Notes under the pieces: model-generated
Database searches by the model: none
Seen by the model: only the letters and a program-made list of their open reading frames with translations
Told to the model about the DNA's origin: nothing
Program-made: the position numbers and the translations under genes
Part shown: piece after piece, positions 1 to 13,243 of the stretch
Numbering within the stretch: the stretch's first letter is position 1
Layout of the letters: each line of letters begins with the position of its first letter
Assembly (NCBI GenBank): GCA_900708905.1
Contig: CAADRB010000056.1
Span: 818,134 to 882,133, forward strand
Reading direction: 5' to 3'
Length of the DNA stretch: 64,000 nt
Origin: Hymenolepis diminuta
Taxonomy: Eukaryota; Platyhelminthes; Cestoda; Cyclophyllidea; Hymenolepididae

Positions 1-88
1 GGCCTTATATTGCATGAACATTTGACTATGAGAAAGCTCTGTTCAAAGTGGGTGCCGCGTTTGCTCACTGTCGACCAAAAATGAGAAC

Positions 89-747
89 GTGTTGATGATT
101 CTGAGCAGTATTTGGCCATGTTTAAAGGTAACAAACAAATCGGAATTTTTGCGTCGATATGTGACAGAGGATGAAACATGGATCCATCACTTCACTCAGG
201 AATCAAAACGATCGTCATCTGAGTGGACAGCAACTGGTGAACCTCATTCAAAGCGCCCGAAAGCACAACAATCGACTGGAAAGGTTATGGCCTCGGTATT
301 TCGGGATGTGCGTGGCGTAATATTCATCGACTATCTTGAGAAAGGAAATACCATTAACAGTGAATATTATATAGCGTTATTGGAGGGTTTGAAGGCCGAA
401 ATTGCAAAGAAACGACCGCATATGGCAAAGAAAAAATTTTGTTTTATCAAGACAACGCACCGTGTCACAAGTCAATCAAAACAATGGCAAGACTACATGA
501 ATTGAACTTCGATTTGCTCCCACATCCACCGTATTCGCCAGGTTTGGTTCCCAGCGACTACTGGCTGTTCGCAGACCTGAAAAAAATGCTCGTCGGTAAA
601 AAATTTGGCACGAATGAAGAGGTTGTCACTGAAACTGAGGCCTATTTTGAGGCAAAAGATAAATCGTTCTACCAAAGTGGTATTGGAATGTTAGAGCGGC
701 GCTGAAATGATTGCGTTGATCTTGATGGAGATTACGTTAATGAATAA
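89..747 (+). pseudogene. mariner transposase, C-terminal two thirds, frameshifted
   Basis: Transposase remnant of the element above. The DDE catalytic domain is covered almost completely: the WIHH block after DETW, the WTATGEP block, the KVMASVF and DYLEKG blocks, then QDNAPCH, PHPPYSPG and the YFEAKDK block near the end. The reading changes frame twice, at about 130-142 and 430-440, and contains stops at 82-84 and 703-705, so no functional enzyme can be made. The N-terminal helix-turn-helix part lies mostly before the window. Confidence 0.9.
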
Positions 748-781
748 AGGCAATTTTGAACCAAAAACTGTTTTTTCTTTG

Positions 782-812
782 TTAGGCCCGGGATATTTCA
801 GCCCATGTGTTA
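782..812 (+). repeat. 3' terminal inverted repeat of the mariner element
   Basis: A 31-base block begins TTAGGCCCGGGATATTTCAG and ends in CATGTGTTA. It follows the transposase stop by about 35 bases, where mariner elements end. The last TA (811-812) is probably the duplicated target dinucleotide. The matching 5' repeat is outside the window, so the pairing could not be checked. Confidence 0.75.
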
Positions 813-814
813 GA

Positions 815-1014
815 TAGAATCGGGCAAAGCCAGCATTCGGACGGGAGATTATGGGGAGGGGGAAAACATTTGGGGACGCAGTTTTACCAAAAATTTTTCC
901 AGTTCGGTTCACATAATTGTGTTCTCTAGATGATTGCCAATTCACGCCTCCGTCAAGTCTGATGTTTAAATTAATGTATTCATTAGCAAGATCTTCTATT
1001 TTGATATTGTCATT
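815..1014 (-). CDS. possible host exon on the minus strand, cut by the mariner insertion
   Basis: On the minus strand an acceptor-like CCTCAG (1015-1020) is followed by about 66 open codons that begin NDNIKIEDLANEY and run straight into the mariner end at 812. Composition is protein-like: charged and polar residues, few low-complexity runs. I recognise no family. If it is a real exon, the transposon sits inside coding sequence and the rest of the exon lies on the far side of the element, outside the window. An open frame of this length can also arise by chance, so this is only a candidate. Confidence 0.27.
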
Positions 1015-1185
1015 CTGAGGACCGGGCAACAGACATCAGTTATACAAAGTTCTCAAAGACCACAGAAGGTGACATTTGAAATGAGCTTTCAAACTAATAA
1101 TAAAATTTCTGAATTCCAAAAGGTACTTATACGGTTAGCATAGACTATCCAGTCTTCATTATGTTCTTGGGAAATAGGAAGACAT

Positions 1186-1448
1186 TTAAAACGCCTTCAG
1201 AAGACTTTTCATAGGGGAGAATTGAGATATTTCATCAAAATTCAAGTCCAAAATTAATCTTGGATTGACCACACATTTGAGCCTATTAATTTCAGCAGTT
1301 TCTAACCACCAGAATATCAATCTTTTTATCCTATGAGGTATTAGTAAGACTGTTTCGCGGAAACATCCGCAAACTTTTGAACCATTTAGCAAATATTCAA
1401 TTACATTCTGGGTCAGAGTGAAATCATCAACTTGTGGAATTAGGAATT
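1186..1448 (-). CDS. possible minus-strand exon or gene fragment, unidentified
   Basis: A minus-strand open frame of about 87 codons follows an acceptor-like CTGCAG (1449-1454) with a pyrimidine-rich stretch before it. It contains blocks such as FLIPQVDDFTLTQNVIEYL and KRLIFWWLETAEIN and ends at a stop (MKSLLKAF then TAA). It lies just upstream, in minus-strand terms, of the candidate exon at 815-1014, so the two could belong to one gene or decayed gene. No family recognised and no start codon or convincing donor found. Confidence 0.25.
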
Positions 1449-1499
1449 CTGCAGATAGTTTAGGGAAGGAAATATCGATGTTTCAGTGTTCATGTTCAT

Positions 1500-4400
1500 A
1501 ATTTTGTAAAACCTTTTTTGCAGTATCTTAAATTATTCTTACTGTCTCTCTAGAAAAAGTTCATTTATTTGCAGGATAAGTTTGAAGTCATCAACATTCA
1601 GTGGTATTTTCTAGATAAATATTAAAATTTTAGTTTTTTAACTTTTTGTAGAGAAATTTTACGGTCTACAAGTCGATATTCCCGCCAGAAGAAGAAAAAT
1701 GCAGGTTCTCATTGTTATTGTCGAAAACTTATTACGGTTCAATTTGATCTGTGTATAATATAACGTAATTCATATTCGTTCACATTAACAATATGAGGAT
1801 TAATCATTGTTTAAATATTAATGGAAAGAAAATATAAAACCTTGGAAATTAAGAAATATTTTTTTACAATGAAAGAGAGCGCTGTACTACTGATGAAACA
1901 ACACTAGGTTAATACAAAAACTACTTTTTGAATATTAAGTATTACGAAAGGAAGAATGAAAGGCCCCGAAGAGGATAATCAATATTCCTTTGGAAAAAAT
2001 GAACATATACTTGTCACATAGTTAATCAAACTATTCATTACTGACTCCCGAGAATTAATACGGCTGAAATGGGTTCTAAACGGACAGAAACAAATTAAAA
2101 GCGTTCCCTTTGAGTCTATAAATGTTAGATGGCACTTTTTATATAACAAAGCTTCTTTTGAAAATATAAGCTCATTTCCATTTCTCCATACTATATGGAT
2201 AAATTTTTATCTATCGTAGTTTTTGGATTGGAAATGAATGAAGACAAATAACTGGTTCAGTATTTTTTAGGGAAGAAACGTACACGCATTACCGGTAAGT
2301 CGGCTAAAATTATTTGGGGAAATGAATTGTGAGCTACCTGCGATGACGCACTAATGTATCCAGAAGCTAGGTGGTTGGGAGCATTCGAGGAAAAAATTGT
2401 CCTCGGTATATCTTACACATGAATTTAGCAGACATTCTTTTCTGAAAGCGTTAACAGATTTGGCAGACACTATTATTCGTTTCTTATCCACAGGTCAAAA
2501 GGAAATAACATAACTCCAATGATTACCAAGGATTTTGCTAAAATTGAGCACTTAATATTACAAAATTCCTAAACTAATAAAACCATCCATTCTCAGCATT
2601 AAGTTTCATTGCATTATTTATCCACTTAACCAAATTAAAACTATCTGACTAATTGGCACAGTGCGTATTTCAAATTATAGTCATTTTCTTTTAAAAGGAT
2701 TTTCAAGAAACCATTTACTGAATAAGCTCTTTATTGTAAGTTGTTGGCGGAATTTACCTTTCAAGTGAAACGATGATCAACAGCACAAATCGAAGAAGAC
2801 ATGAGCTAACCTTTAAGCGTCGGATGAATTAAAAATACTGACTCATGCTTTAAAAAAGGGAAATACCAGAAAAAGAGTGAATTCATACAAATAATATTCA
2901 ATTTAGGAGTTCAATAGCAAAACGAGAAGTGCAGATTGTGGTAAAACAATAATGATTCAGCGCAGACGTAGGACAGAGTATCGCAATAAATCAGATGCAA
3001 AATTAAAGTAAACTCATATTTCATTCTTATGATAGCGACATATTTTTACCTCTGAAATTGGAAAAATTTTACTATTTTCAAGTTTATGAAGGTATGCAAG
3101 CACGGGGAATAGTAAAATACTCTGATAAAGAGAGTTGATTAGAAGGGTTTTGGCAAGTTGTTTAATTTTTACTTAAAGGATATAATTCATTGCGTTACGC
3201 CTTAATATCCAGATAATACACGTCAGGATTTAATCTCTAAGTTCTTGATTAAGAATTTCTGTCCGGTGTGTTCAGAGCTTACTGACCAGATGATTGAATT
3301 TAACGCTGTAAGGTTTAATTTGTCTCTCCTGGTAATAAAGTAGCTTACGAAATGCGGCTAAAGCATATTCTACAAAGAATATCTATTGATCATCGTGCCA
3401 TAGATGTTAACTTTATACTGCGAGGGGGAGAGAAGCACTTAGGACTCAATTTTATATTCAACTAAAGTTATCTGTTTAACAGATTTTCGTCTTTGAAGCT
3501 TTCTCACTTCTCTAGCCTCCCAATTGGCATTCTCTTGCGCAGCATTGAGGTAAACTGATTTTTACAATTTATAAATAAAGTTAAAGTTATACTTTTTATT
3601 ATCATCAATTACCTTTTTCCACATTTTCATGCATTATTTTCACATGTTACTTATCTAATTATATGCCCATAATTTCACAGTAACATTTCTTTTTGGCGTT
3701 TTGGCCATCTTTCTCAACTAGACTCAAACATTACATTAGGTTCAACATGTTTATCGTCTGGAACAGCATTTGAGATTGCCGAATATGGCAAAGCGCGTAA
3801 GATGGTTATGTTATGTAAAAGATAGGATGTATCCGTCTGGATACTAAAAACGCAAAAAAGAACAATTCTGTCGGCGCAAAGACTATCTGCTTGAATTACT
3901 GTCTACGTTGATTTATCCTATGCAAAATAGTAACACTGAACACAGAATTGGTTCTGCGAGATCCTCAATGATTAGGTTGAACTTTTTCGTTAGTTTTTTC
4001 GATGCTCGTAACCCTCTTGATATTATCAATTAAAATTTAATATTTTTGGCTCTCCGGATTTGTTACATTAATTATAAGTGCATTTTAATATTATAAGGTC
4101 AAATGGAAATATCAATGAACGTCATAAAATGCCTCGAGGACATGCGAGAAGTAATGAACAGATTCGAGTAAAATGTGTTGAGTGAAGATTCGCATTTATA
4201 AGTAATTTCGCAACCATGTATTTTAGAAATCAACTGAATTTTGCTTGATGACACATAGTATTATGACTACTTTTGAGCTATTATTTGGTTTAGACTAAAT
4301 TCTTTATTTGTTCAAATCGTATCTGCTTTGATTACTACTAGCCTTAAAAATATTACCCTTTATACTACCCTCCTTTTTTTCTGTGTTAACCAGTGCCGTT

Positions 4401-7400
4401 GGTCATTCACGTTACTGTGTGTGCGTCAGTATATATCGATCTCTGACTTGACAGATGTACGTGTTGATCACAGTGCCAACAACGTACAACCTCCAACAAT
4501 TATTACAATTATTCATGTAGAACAAGAAAAACTTAAACCATCAGGAAACATCCAAACAGGTAGGAAAAGGAAAGATCAATTAGTTCGAAAAAAGAGTGAT
4601 AAGAGAATCAGATGAGACCTATTCCATCTGGACTCCGAAATCATTCGTTTGTTTGATTTTTAAATTTTATAAAGTTTATATGTTTTTTCATACTGGAAAT
4701 TCAGAATATGTGTATTGATGTGATTCCGCAGCTATTTTTACATGATATTCCCCTTTTGAATAAAAAAATTCGACAGCTTGTAGACTGTATGCTGATTTTT
4801 GGTGAATAAATTCCCACTACTTGGTCGCCTCAATTTCTTTTGTGAAAAGTCGACGACGTCGAGGATCCACGCTAGCACTTCACCTTTACCCACATCTGAT
4901 TTCATTAATGAGAGAACTTAATTTCTTTCGGGATTCACCACTTAAATTTCATCATTCTTCTCCAAGCTTGCTAAAATTTGGCATATCAGCTATCCTAAAT
5001 TAGCTACAAATGCAAACGGTTGTGAAGGTAGGGCGGAGGGAGGGATGGGAGGAGTTTCGTTCAGATTGAATGATGAGGAGAGAGGTCGATGTATGAATGA
5101 ATCATATTAATGCATGCCTCATGTGTGCACATAAGGTCACGCGAGCTACGTATGATCTAGCAGATATGAACTAAAATTTCCTTCAAGGTTGTGCAATCTA
5201 CAATCTACAATCAACCGGATTTTATTAAATAAAAAAGCGGTTTTCACATAAAAAATAACTGCAAATCAATAGTTTTTAAAAAGAAATTCTCATTTTTTAT
5301 TCAAACATCATGCAAGATCTCAGAAAAATAGTCATTATTTGTTCAGTATAGTTGATGCCGAAGTGTCCGACTATCAGTGTTATTAGTGTAAGGTCCATTT
5401 TAACACAAATTTTTAGAAAATTAACTTTTGGAAATTCCTTGGTTCCTTTCTTGGCGAATACCTCCTTAGTACCCTAATCTTTGCGCGTAAAGACTTAGAG
5501 CTTTTGGCTTTTATTTTACTTTTTCTGTGAAGGTAGAAGTGTTAGCTTTGTTTTTCGTCTTCGTAATTGCGCGGTAAGATACCTTGAAGGGATATTTTGC
5601 TACTAAGATTTTAACAGGCATTTCCGTTCTTCTGTACAATCCTGTTCTAAACGGCCATAATCTAATTTCATCCACCTTACGATAGATAAGTTCAGATAAA
5701 TCGTACGAAAATTAGTTCGATGATTTTTTCTGATAGCTTTGCCGAGCTTTAGCCAATGCCACCGTCGATTTTAAAATCAGCCTTAGATTTACAAGTTCAC
5801 TTTTTTCTAACCTTTATAATATTTTGTTTCACTCCATTATACAGGGTAGCAAACTTACCCCATAACCCCATGACATTTGAAATCATGAGTAATAATTCAC
5901 TGCAATTGGATGATCAGATAAAGTTTAAAAAACAAAGTACAACAAATCAAACAACCCAGGCTCTACTATGTACTCTTTTTAATGTATAACAAGGTTAACA
6001 ATTGTGTATATTAACTTTTGTTTTCCTTCCGAAAATGCATTTGATTTGACATTTAATTAGGCACTCTCTCGGTTAATGAACGCCCAAAATTTTTCTCACA
6101 AGCTACTAATTAATTGATGAGAAACATTAATTAATTACAAAAATCTTCTGAAGTAAATGTGAAACATTTATTTCTTTTAAAATTGAAGCTGATTTTCAAG
6201 TTCGCCAAAATGTTATCAGCACATATATTTAAAATTTTGTCTTAAATTTGGTGTGACCACAATGGCAAGTCGGAGGTCACAAGATAGAGACTTGTTAAAA
6301 CATATCAGGTCTCAGTGATTGTCAAATACGATGGCTAGTATTGATTAAAAGGATGTGGAGGGCCCAAAAATGATTCCATGATGACTTCTAAAACGAATGT
6401 CGAAAAACACACCTTTACTATGCTTGGAAATTATTATTTGGGCGCGTCATTATCATTTGGCATAAATGTCAAGAGGTTATTAATATGGCCGGTATTATTG
6501 ATGTAACGATATTCTAAATTTTTCTAAATTTCTAGATTTCTTTTATTTCGGGGAAGGAAAAATAGCAAAGGTCCGTTGTATCCAAAATCGAGTTCTTCCA
6601 AATGTTTTGGTACCGTTGAGTGTAATTGAATTCGTCGAGGTAAATTAATTGATAACAGAGAGTACAAAATAAAATGCATGTAAGTTTTATAAGTAGGCTT
6701 AAAGCGTAACGCCATTTCACCCCAGTCACGTATAATTTAGTAAACGGAGAAAATTCAATTTATTCGAAAGCAGTCATGTAATGTATCTTAAGTAACGAGC
6801 TATTTCCTATCGGCATAAACATTAATAACCTCCATGATCAGAAATGAATCTTGATGGGGAAAAGAAGAACAGGATTCGAAAATCGCCATATTTACCATCC
6901 CGTCATGCCAAATTTCTTAGTCTCATTTGCCACAACATTTACCATAAATATTTGTTTCGAATGCTCCACAGCTTAAATATGATAATAGTCACCACTTATA
7001 GAGAGCTAACGGGATAAACGATTGGCATCAAAACCACTTCACCTCACAAAAATTATAAGAAGGAAATAAACCAAATTGCGACCAACTTATCAAAGCTCCC
7101 TTGCAATAATACGATGATTGTTTATTAATTACACAAATGCTACCATTCATTCCGTGGCACAAAATTCAGCAATCTGTACGTGTTTCAAAAAGACAGGAAT
7201 TTAGCTTCATGGTCTCATCATGTGGTGAAGAGAAATCTGAGGAAATTATTTATAAAAGTGAGAGGGAATTGTTAACTGCTAGGTGCCAATTAACATAACC
7301 AGTCAGTAATAAATCTTCAAATCTTAACCTATTCTTAACTTATAAGACTGGACTTTTGAAATAAATGAAAATACAAGTAAATGCGGACCTACATCTATGA

Positions 7401-10400
7401 AAACAGGTACGCAGTTAAAATATCCTCTGATTGAATAGAAAAATTTTTTCAATTGAAATTAACTCCATCTATTCTGGAAGTTTACAAGTCATAGAGACAG
7501 AAGTGATTTTGTCAGGTATTAAGACACTTCTTACAAAAATTGCGTTATTTTTAACGATCATTTTTGGAGCTGGTTCTCTATGAGTGATACGTATTGATTT
7601 ACTTTAATGCAAAATATCACATTTTAAAAGTAACGAATAGAGTTAAGAAAAGGAATAGTCATCTCATAAGATACCTTATTATTCCAAGAACATTCGCCTG
7701 ATTCTGTGGGTACGACCGCCTAAGTTAAGCCGCAAGAGCAGTTTTCGCTTAAGCACTGTGTTAACACCCATAACCCAGACTTTAAAGACAGCATCAAACA
7801 GCACTTTATTATGTTGATCGAAATTTCTGGCTAGTAAAACAATCACAACCGGTAAACACATGTTTACTTCTTTCATTAGATCTGTTAACTGACAGGGACG
7901 TAATTTTTAATTCCCCTTAGAACAAGAACTGCAGCGGTTTAGGCAGGCTTTCTGTAATTTAACTTCACTAGTTCTAGATTTACCGATAGTAATGTAAAAT
8001 ACCTTAAAATTGTATGGACATAGAGAGTATTAGTTGCTCCAAGTATTCATTGAGAATTGCTAGCTAGAATGCGTAACATATTGTGAACAACATACAAAAG
8101 ACCCATAAGATCCCAGAGAGTTACGTCCTCATTACACTTGTTTGGATAGATAAACGGGACACACCTAACCACAGAGGAAGGATAATCAAATTTAGGCCGT
8201 CATGCCTTAAAGATAATTTATCATGTGGTCAGACAGAGAGGACCTGGATACCACAAAGAAGAAATAATTGTTTGAAATTTTAATAAAAGCATCTTTTTAT
8301 ACATTTATTACTATTTTGTGTTCATAATTTTTGTTTAAAAAAATATAAATTAAATATATGAGTTGGACAAAGAGGTGCATACCTGAAAAAATAGTAAACA
8401 TAGGAAGGAAAGGTGGGTGAAATGTGAGGATTCCGAGCTTGAAATGTACAGCTTTACTTAGTTTAGACTAAGACTGAATTTAGGGAGTTACATTCGGATG
8501 AAGATCATCTTTGAAGGCTATCGATTAAAAACTTACTCCGAATACTCTGATTGAAGTAAAAAGGTTTTTCTTTGGCTAAAAAGTAAAGCAAAACTCCAAA
8601 GCTTTTGACTCCAAGTCCGACTTTATTTGCTTTAAACTCTAAGCTTAAGGTTAGCAATCAAAGGGATTAAAGTTGATATTACACAATGGCGTAATAAAGT
8701 AGATGTTCAGTATCTACTAAATAATTTATTGTTTAAGTCCAAAGGTAATACGTCTAGCATACTAAGGGAAAATCAATAATTCTTCTGACTTAGTAACTGG
8801 GCTAAACGACTCTATGAGAGGCCAAAATTCACTAAAATCCCTATTAATGTGCCCGATATAGGAAATAAAACAAGATTTCCTTTCCATTTTGCTTATGAGC
8901 AAACACAATAAAAATCACAAGTCAGTTTTAATCAGTTGCTTAATTCGTTTGGCAATATATGCCTTTGAATGGCAACTTTTAGTAAAAAGCCTTTTCAACT
9001 AACCGCGGATAAACGATGCGGAACAGTAATTTTATTGCAAAAGTCGAATTGACTTTTTAATAAACCCGCATTATGTTATGGAACATATTTTATTGCGCGT
9101 AAAGGTGTAAAATATACCAATTCTGTCACTAGAAGTGCATTAAAGCCTTTTCATTGGCTAGATACCAGTATCTAACATCAACCAGTTTCATAGCGTAATA
9201 GGGATTATCGGTATACTGGATCCTGTGACTCAGAGCGATTTGTTTTATGACCATTTAAACTGCATATAATGCAGCTCCGCACGGTCCCATCCGGTAATAA
9301 ATAATGCGGATAAAGTCCTTAAAGTAGCTCTGATCCCAACAAAAAAGCTAAATTTGATTGAATTGGACCAGATATCCCCTCATATAACTTCTGAGGATTA
9401 ACAGGATACAAAAGTCCTTTTGAGTGAAAAGATCAAGATTTAAGTAGAACCACGAATTTAGTGGATAATTGGGTAATTAATGGGCTTGGAAAGGAAAAAG
9501 GAATAGAAAGAGGAATTGGGAGGAAAGAGGATGACGTCAGAACTAATCGAGGACAATCCAGATTGTGTGGAATGGCACAAAATGAGGCACAATAGGGCGA
9601 TTGCTTATTGCCTGTTGATTGGTAAATGATAGTTGGGGCAATATATGAATCAGTATGAGCTCAATACAAAGAGAGGAAACAGACCTATGAGTCTGAGCAC
9701 ACAGGTACTGCATCTCTCATTTAAAAAGATATACTGATTCCCGTCAAACTCAAGGTGTAAATTCAACAGCATTCATGTACTGTTTCATCTTGCAGAAACG
9801 GCTTTTAATAGCATTGGTTATATTTCAAAATAGAGAATTTAAACCTTTTAAGTCTCCTCTGAAATAGAGGCTATCATTACTAATTTAAAAGAAAACTACT
9901 ATCAAAACCAAATGACAATGAATATATTGAATAAATTGAGAAGAGCATAGGCCAAATATGGTTAGTAAATAGTAAAAAAATTTATACAAGATTGACCAGA
10001 GAATGTCTAGTTACAAGTGAAACAGTTAATAAAATAGACAAAATGATTAGAGGTTAAGTTTAATTTGTGAGTTTAAGCAGAAAAATACCGGTTTAAATAG
10101 AATATTTTAGGGCATGAGGAAACAGAGAGGAGCAACTGACATAAAAATCAAATCTAACTTGTAATCATATAAACATATTTATTTTAGAATCACTTGCCAT
10201 TTAGATGAGAGTATTTTTCTGCACTCTCCACATTTCCTGGGTTTTTCACGCCATCTTTGTAATTCCTATAAAACCATTCCAATAAAAGAAAAAATAGTTA
10301 AACGGACAACACAATAAGCGATTTTAACAGCGGACTTAGAATGTCTTCGTTTGTTTGAAATGTAACGTAGAAAAGGGGCGTGGCAAGTTATATAAATAAA

Positions 10401-10480
10401 TTCCCAATAAAAGGAGGTTTGAAGGAGGGATCGGCCTACCATTTAACAGGCCATCTTTTGAAATGCACAAAATGTACATA
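1500..10480. other. intergenic AT-rich sequence, no gene recognised
   Basis: Nine kilobases with no open frame that looks like protein of a family I know. The longest plus-strand frame (4328-4615) is AT-driven at its start. No tRNA, rRNA or long tandem array was recognised. Confidence 0.55.
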
Positions 10481-10500
10481 ATTTTAATAGATCGGATTAC

Positions 10501-10740
10501 CAGACTTCATTGTAAAACTGAAGCCTAATGTGAAATTGCAAATACTCTGCATTAGGCAAGCCTAGTACTTCTTTTAAATGACCTTCGCAAACCAACTTCC
10601 CAATTCGATTTTTGTCAAGTGTCAGTTTAAAGGTGGTGCTCTTGTATATTCTTATAAAAAACTCACATTCACCTGTCCTCTTGTTCATCTGAACTAACAA
10701 ATCTAGTTGACGATTCATACCGGTGAATCTCTCGGAAAAG
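10501..10740 (-). CDS. unidentified minus-strand open frame, possible exon
   Basis: About 80 open codons on the minus strand with good protein-like composition. Visible blocks are ERFTGMNRQLDLLVQMNK, GECEFFIRIYKSTTF, GKLVCEGHLKEVLGLP and AEYLQFHIRLQFYNEVW. The frame closes with TAA at 10497-10499. The junction TCTG followed by GTAATC (10498-10505 on the plus strand) could instead be a splice donor that removes the stop. A methionine is available near 10716-10718, but the frame stays open upstream of it. I do not recognise the family. It could be an exon of a minus-strand gene, a remnant of a virus-like or mobile element, or a chance frame. Confidence 0.3.
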
Positions 10741-13243
10741 CTTTAATAATCAAGCACAAGGAACCAACAAGACAAGGGGATTGTATAAGATGATACACTG
10801 ATCATTTCTGTCTTAACAGGCCGAAAGATAAGTGATATAGAAAGAAAGCGATATCAAGTCAGCAGTGGACTGTTGCAGAAGTAATCATTTCGAGTAATAA
10901 GCTGGTTGCTTAAAAGTGTACATTACTTATTCAAATCAATGGAAAAATGAAAAAATCTCAATAGGATATAAAGTCCAAAATTTGCTGCCGCTCGAAGTAC
11001 CCTTACCTATTTAGTAGTAAGTTCAAAGGTGTTAAATTGTTTTATCACACTGGTCTTCATTTGAACTTATTGACATTATAGAAAGTGGATTACACTTGAT
11101 ACCCTCCTGTTCATTTCATCTCCGATTTGTGTCCTTATGTGTAATTTGATCGCCAGTCACAACCTGTACCAAATTCTGAACCTTGTCACATTATGCCCAT
11201 CTATCTTAGTATTCTTTAAAAAATTCTCATTTCAGTATATTTTATAAGTTATCTACCAAACAATTTTATCCATTTCACCAATAGAACGCAATGATTTGAA
11301 GGGTTGAAGTACATATTTCAACATAATATTTGCGGCTGGGAGGGGGGGAGGGAGTGAAATTTGAAGATTTTGATCTTGGAATTCAGATTTCTATGGAAAT
11401 TTAATTCCGTCTCTAAGACTTTTGTATCTTGAGATTGAAGAGATTTGGCCATCCAGAAAAGTATGAATATAAAATTGATACGCTCAGATGTGCTAGATAT
11501 TGGTTTTTAAGAGTAAAATTTCCTACTGGAATACCTCTTAAAATTCCGTATTTTGCAATCCAGATCATATTCGTTTTTGCGAGAGTAGGAAGCAGATATC
11601 CGGAAACGAAACGATTTAGAAGATTGGGTGATGGCTTCACTTCCATCTTCAGAGTTATATTATCAATTATCGTCTTTAATTAATTACCAGAAATACCTAC
11701 CGAATTATTTGATAAAAATTATTGTTTCAGATAATTTAATGATAATTAGAGTTTGATTTTTCGGTAAAGAAGACCGCAAATGGAAAGGTGATCCTAATCT
11801 TATGTATGAGGAATGCAGAAAGACCTTTCAGATACCAATATCATCATTAATCAAATAGAGAAAAAATCGCAAATAAATGGTTGAAAATCTACAAATCATA
11901 TGGAATTACAAAAGAACAAGAGCTTGATATTGCCTTTACTATCTTTACTGCAATGGACAGATACTTTGAGGAAACGGAACGGTAAACAACTTGAATGTCT
12001 GGAAATTAAAGCAACTATTTCGCTCTCTCTATAAAGGAAAGATTGTCATTTACAAATGTAAAGAACCAACTTGAATTAGAAGTGGTGGGAGCTTGATCCA
12101 GTCTCACAAAATATGCAATAAATCCACTCGAATGAAAGTCAATCATATTGACCTCACACTTGCCCTTCCGTCATAATAGATTCCACTGAAGGGATATGAA
12201 CTGAAATCCATAAGCCATTACATTCTCCTTATTTTTTTTTCATCTGCATATTTTGAGCTAAGTTATTAACATGCGATATTCATTTTCTTGTTGTTTTTCA
12301 AGCTTTTGATATGGTTTTTTGACTGATTAGTCACCGAAATTTAATGACTGAACTTTCAAGCAGGATGCATTTCAAAATGTAACTTTGGTTGCAAATGTCT
12401 AAGAAAATAGCTATAGAGATTAAATAAATCGTATACCCTTTACTAGTGCAACTTATCACAGCTGAGTTGAAATGTAAGCCGTTGAGCAGCCCATCAGGGC
12501 ATCCGTCTGCTAGAAAATTCGGAGCTTTGGACTGCTACTCGAAAGATTAAAATGGCTTTCATAGAGAATGTGTCCATATATAAGTATGAAGCCAGAACAG
12601 TAGATTGTTTACTCTTCACAACAGGTATAGTTTCCATGTCATGTTATAATGTTCGGAAGTTCACCTTCATGACATGGCCTCTGACTTCTAGCAAGAGTGT
12701 ATGCTAACAATCTGCAGAGCCAATTGAAAAGTTGGTTTGAATGAACGGTCATGTAATGTCGATATGTTTATTTGCTCTAGTAGCAATGAGCTGCTAGTTG
12801 AATCTAGATTTGATGGTTTTAGAATAACGGAGATTACTAGAATCGTAAGATTGTTTATATAACATGCAACGACCTAAGTTCTGCTAGTCAGGTCAGTTAT
12901 CATCTTCAGGTATTTTAAAATACTACCTATTGCCTTAGTATACAAAACGGGGTTTTTTATCAGAATGAACTTGGTATTGTTTTAGGTTAAAATTGCCGAA
13001 AAACTAGTGCAATTCATAAAAATTCGTCATTTGTCGTATTTAATATCTTCATGGTTTTATGCCGAAATGCCCAATGGAAAGGCATGTAAGGTTGTCCAAT
13101 CAGCTTGCTTCGACCAAAGGAAACCAGCGCGCAGTTTAAAACAGATCGGCAACACATACGCGTACACATTCAGAAGCCATTAAATGACAATCAAGAGATC
13201 CTTGCAAAAAGCTCTCTATCACTTTTATTATCTGAATGAATGA
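10741..13243. other. upstream region of the SK channel gene
   Basis: No gene recognised. Opposing open frames at 11413-11683 are mirror images of each other and neither looks convincing. The last 150 bases (13,090-13,243) are less AT-rich and probably hold the 5' untranslated region. A short ATGA repeat (13,236-13,249) gives three overlapping ATGs just before the start of exon 1. Confidence 0.5.

Larger units (their letters stand above)
1..812 (+). mobile_element. mariner-family transposon, 5'-truncated by the window edge, inactive
   Basis: This is the 3' part of a mariner (D,D34D) DNA transposon. The transposase reading is recognisable from the first bases to a stop at 745-747. The three catalytic aspartates are visible: D of DETW at 170-172, D of QDNAPCH at 451-453 and D of PSDYW at 556-558. 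Exactly 34 residues separate the last two, as in mariner. The coding region is broken four times: an in-frame TGA at 82-84, a frameshift near 130-142, a second frameshift in the A/T run near 430-440, and a TGA at 703-705. After the stop comes a 3' end (782-812) starting TTAGGCCCGGG and ending in CCATGTGTTA, which looks like a terminal inverted repeat ending at a TA target. The 5' repeat lies outside the window. Most residues are still family-like, so this is a fairly young but dead copy. Confidence 0.93.

Noticed and set aside
4328..4615. 95-codon plus-strand frame with a basic, Lys/Arg-rich end
   Set aside because: No ATG at its first codon, AT-driven hydrophobic start, no recognisable family and no clear splice partner. 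Probably chance.
11413..11683. Overlapping frames on both strands, 77 and 84 codons
   Set aside because: They mirror each other and neither has domain-like features; expected in a stretch with few stop trinucleotides.
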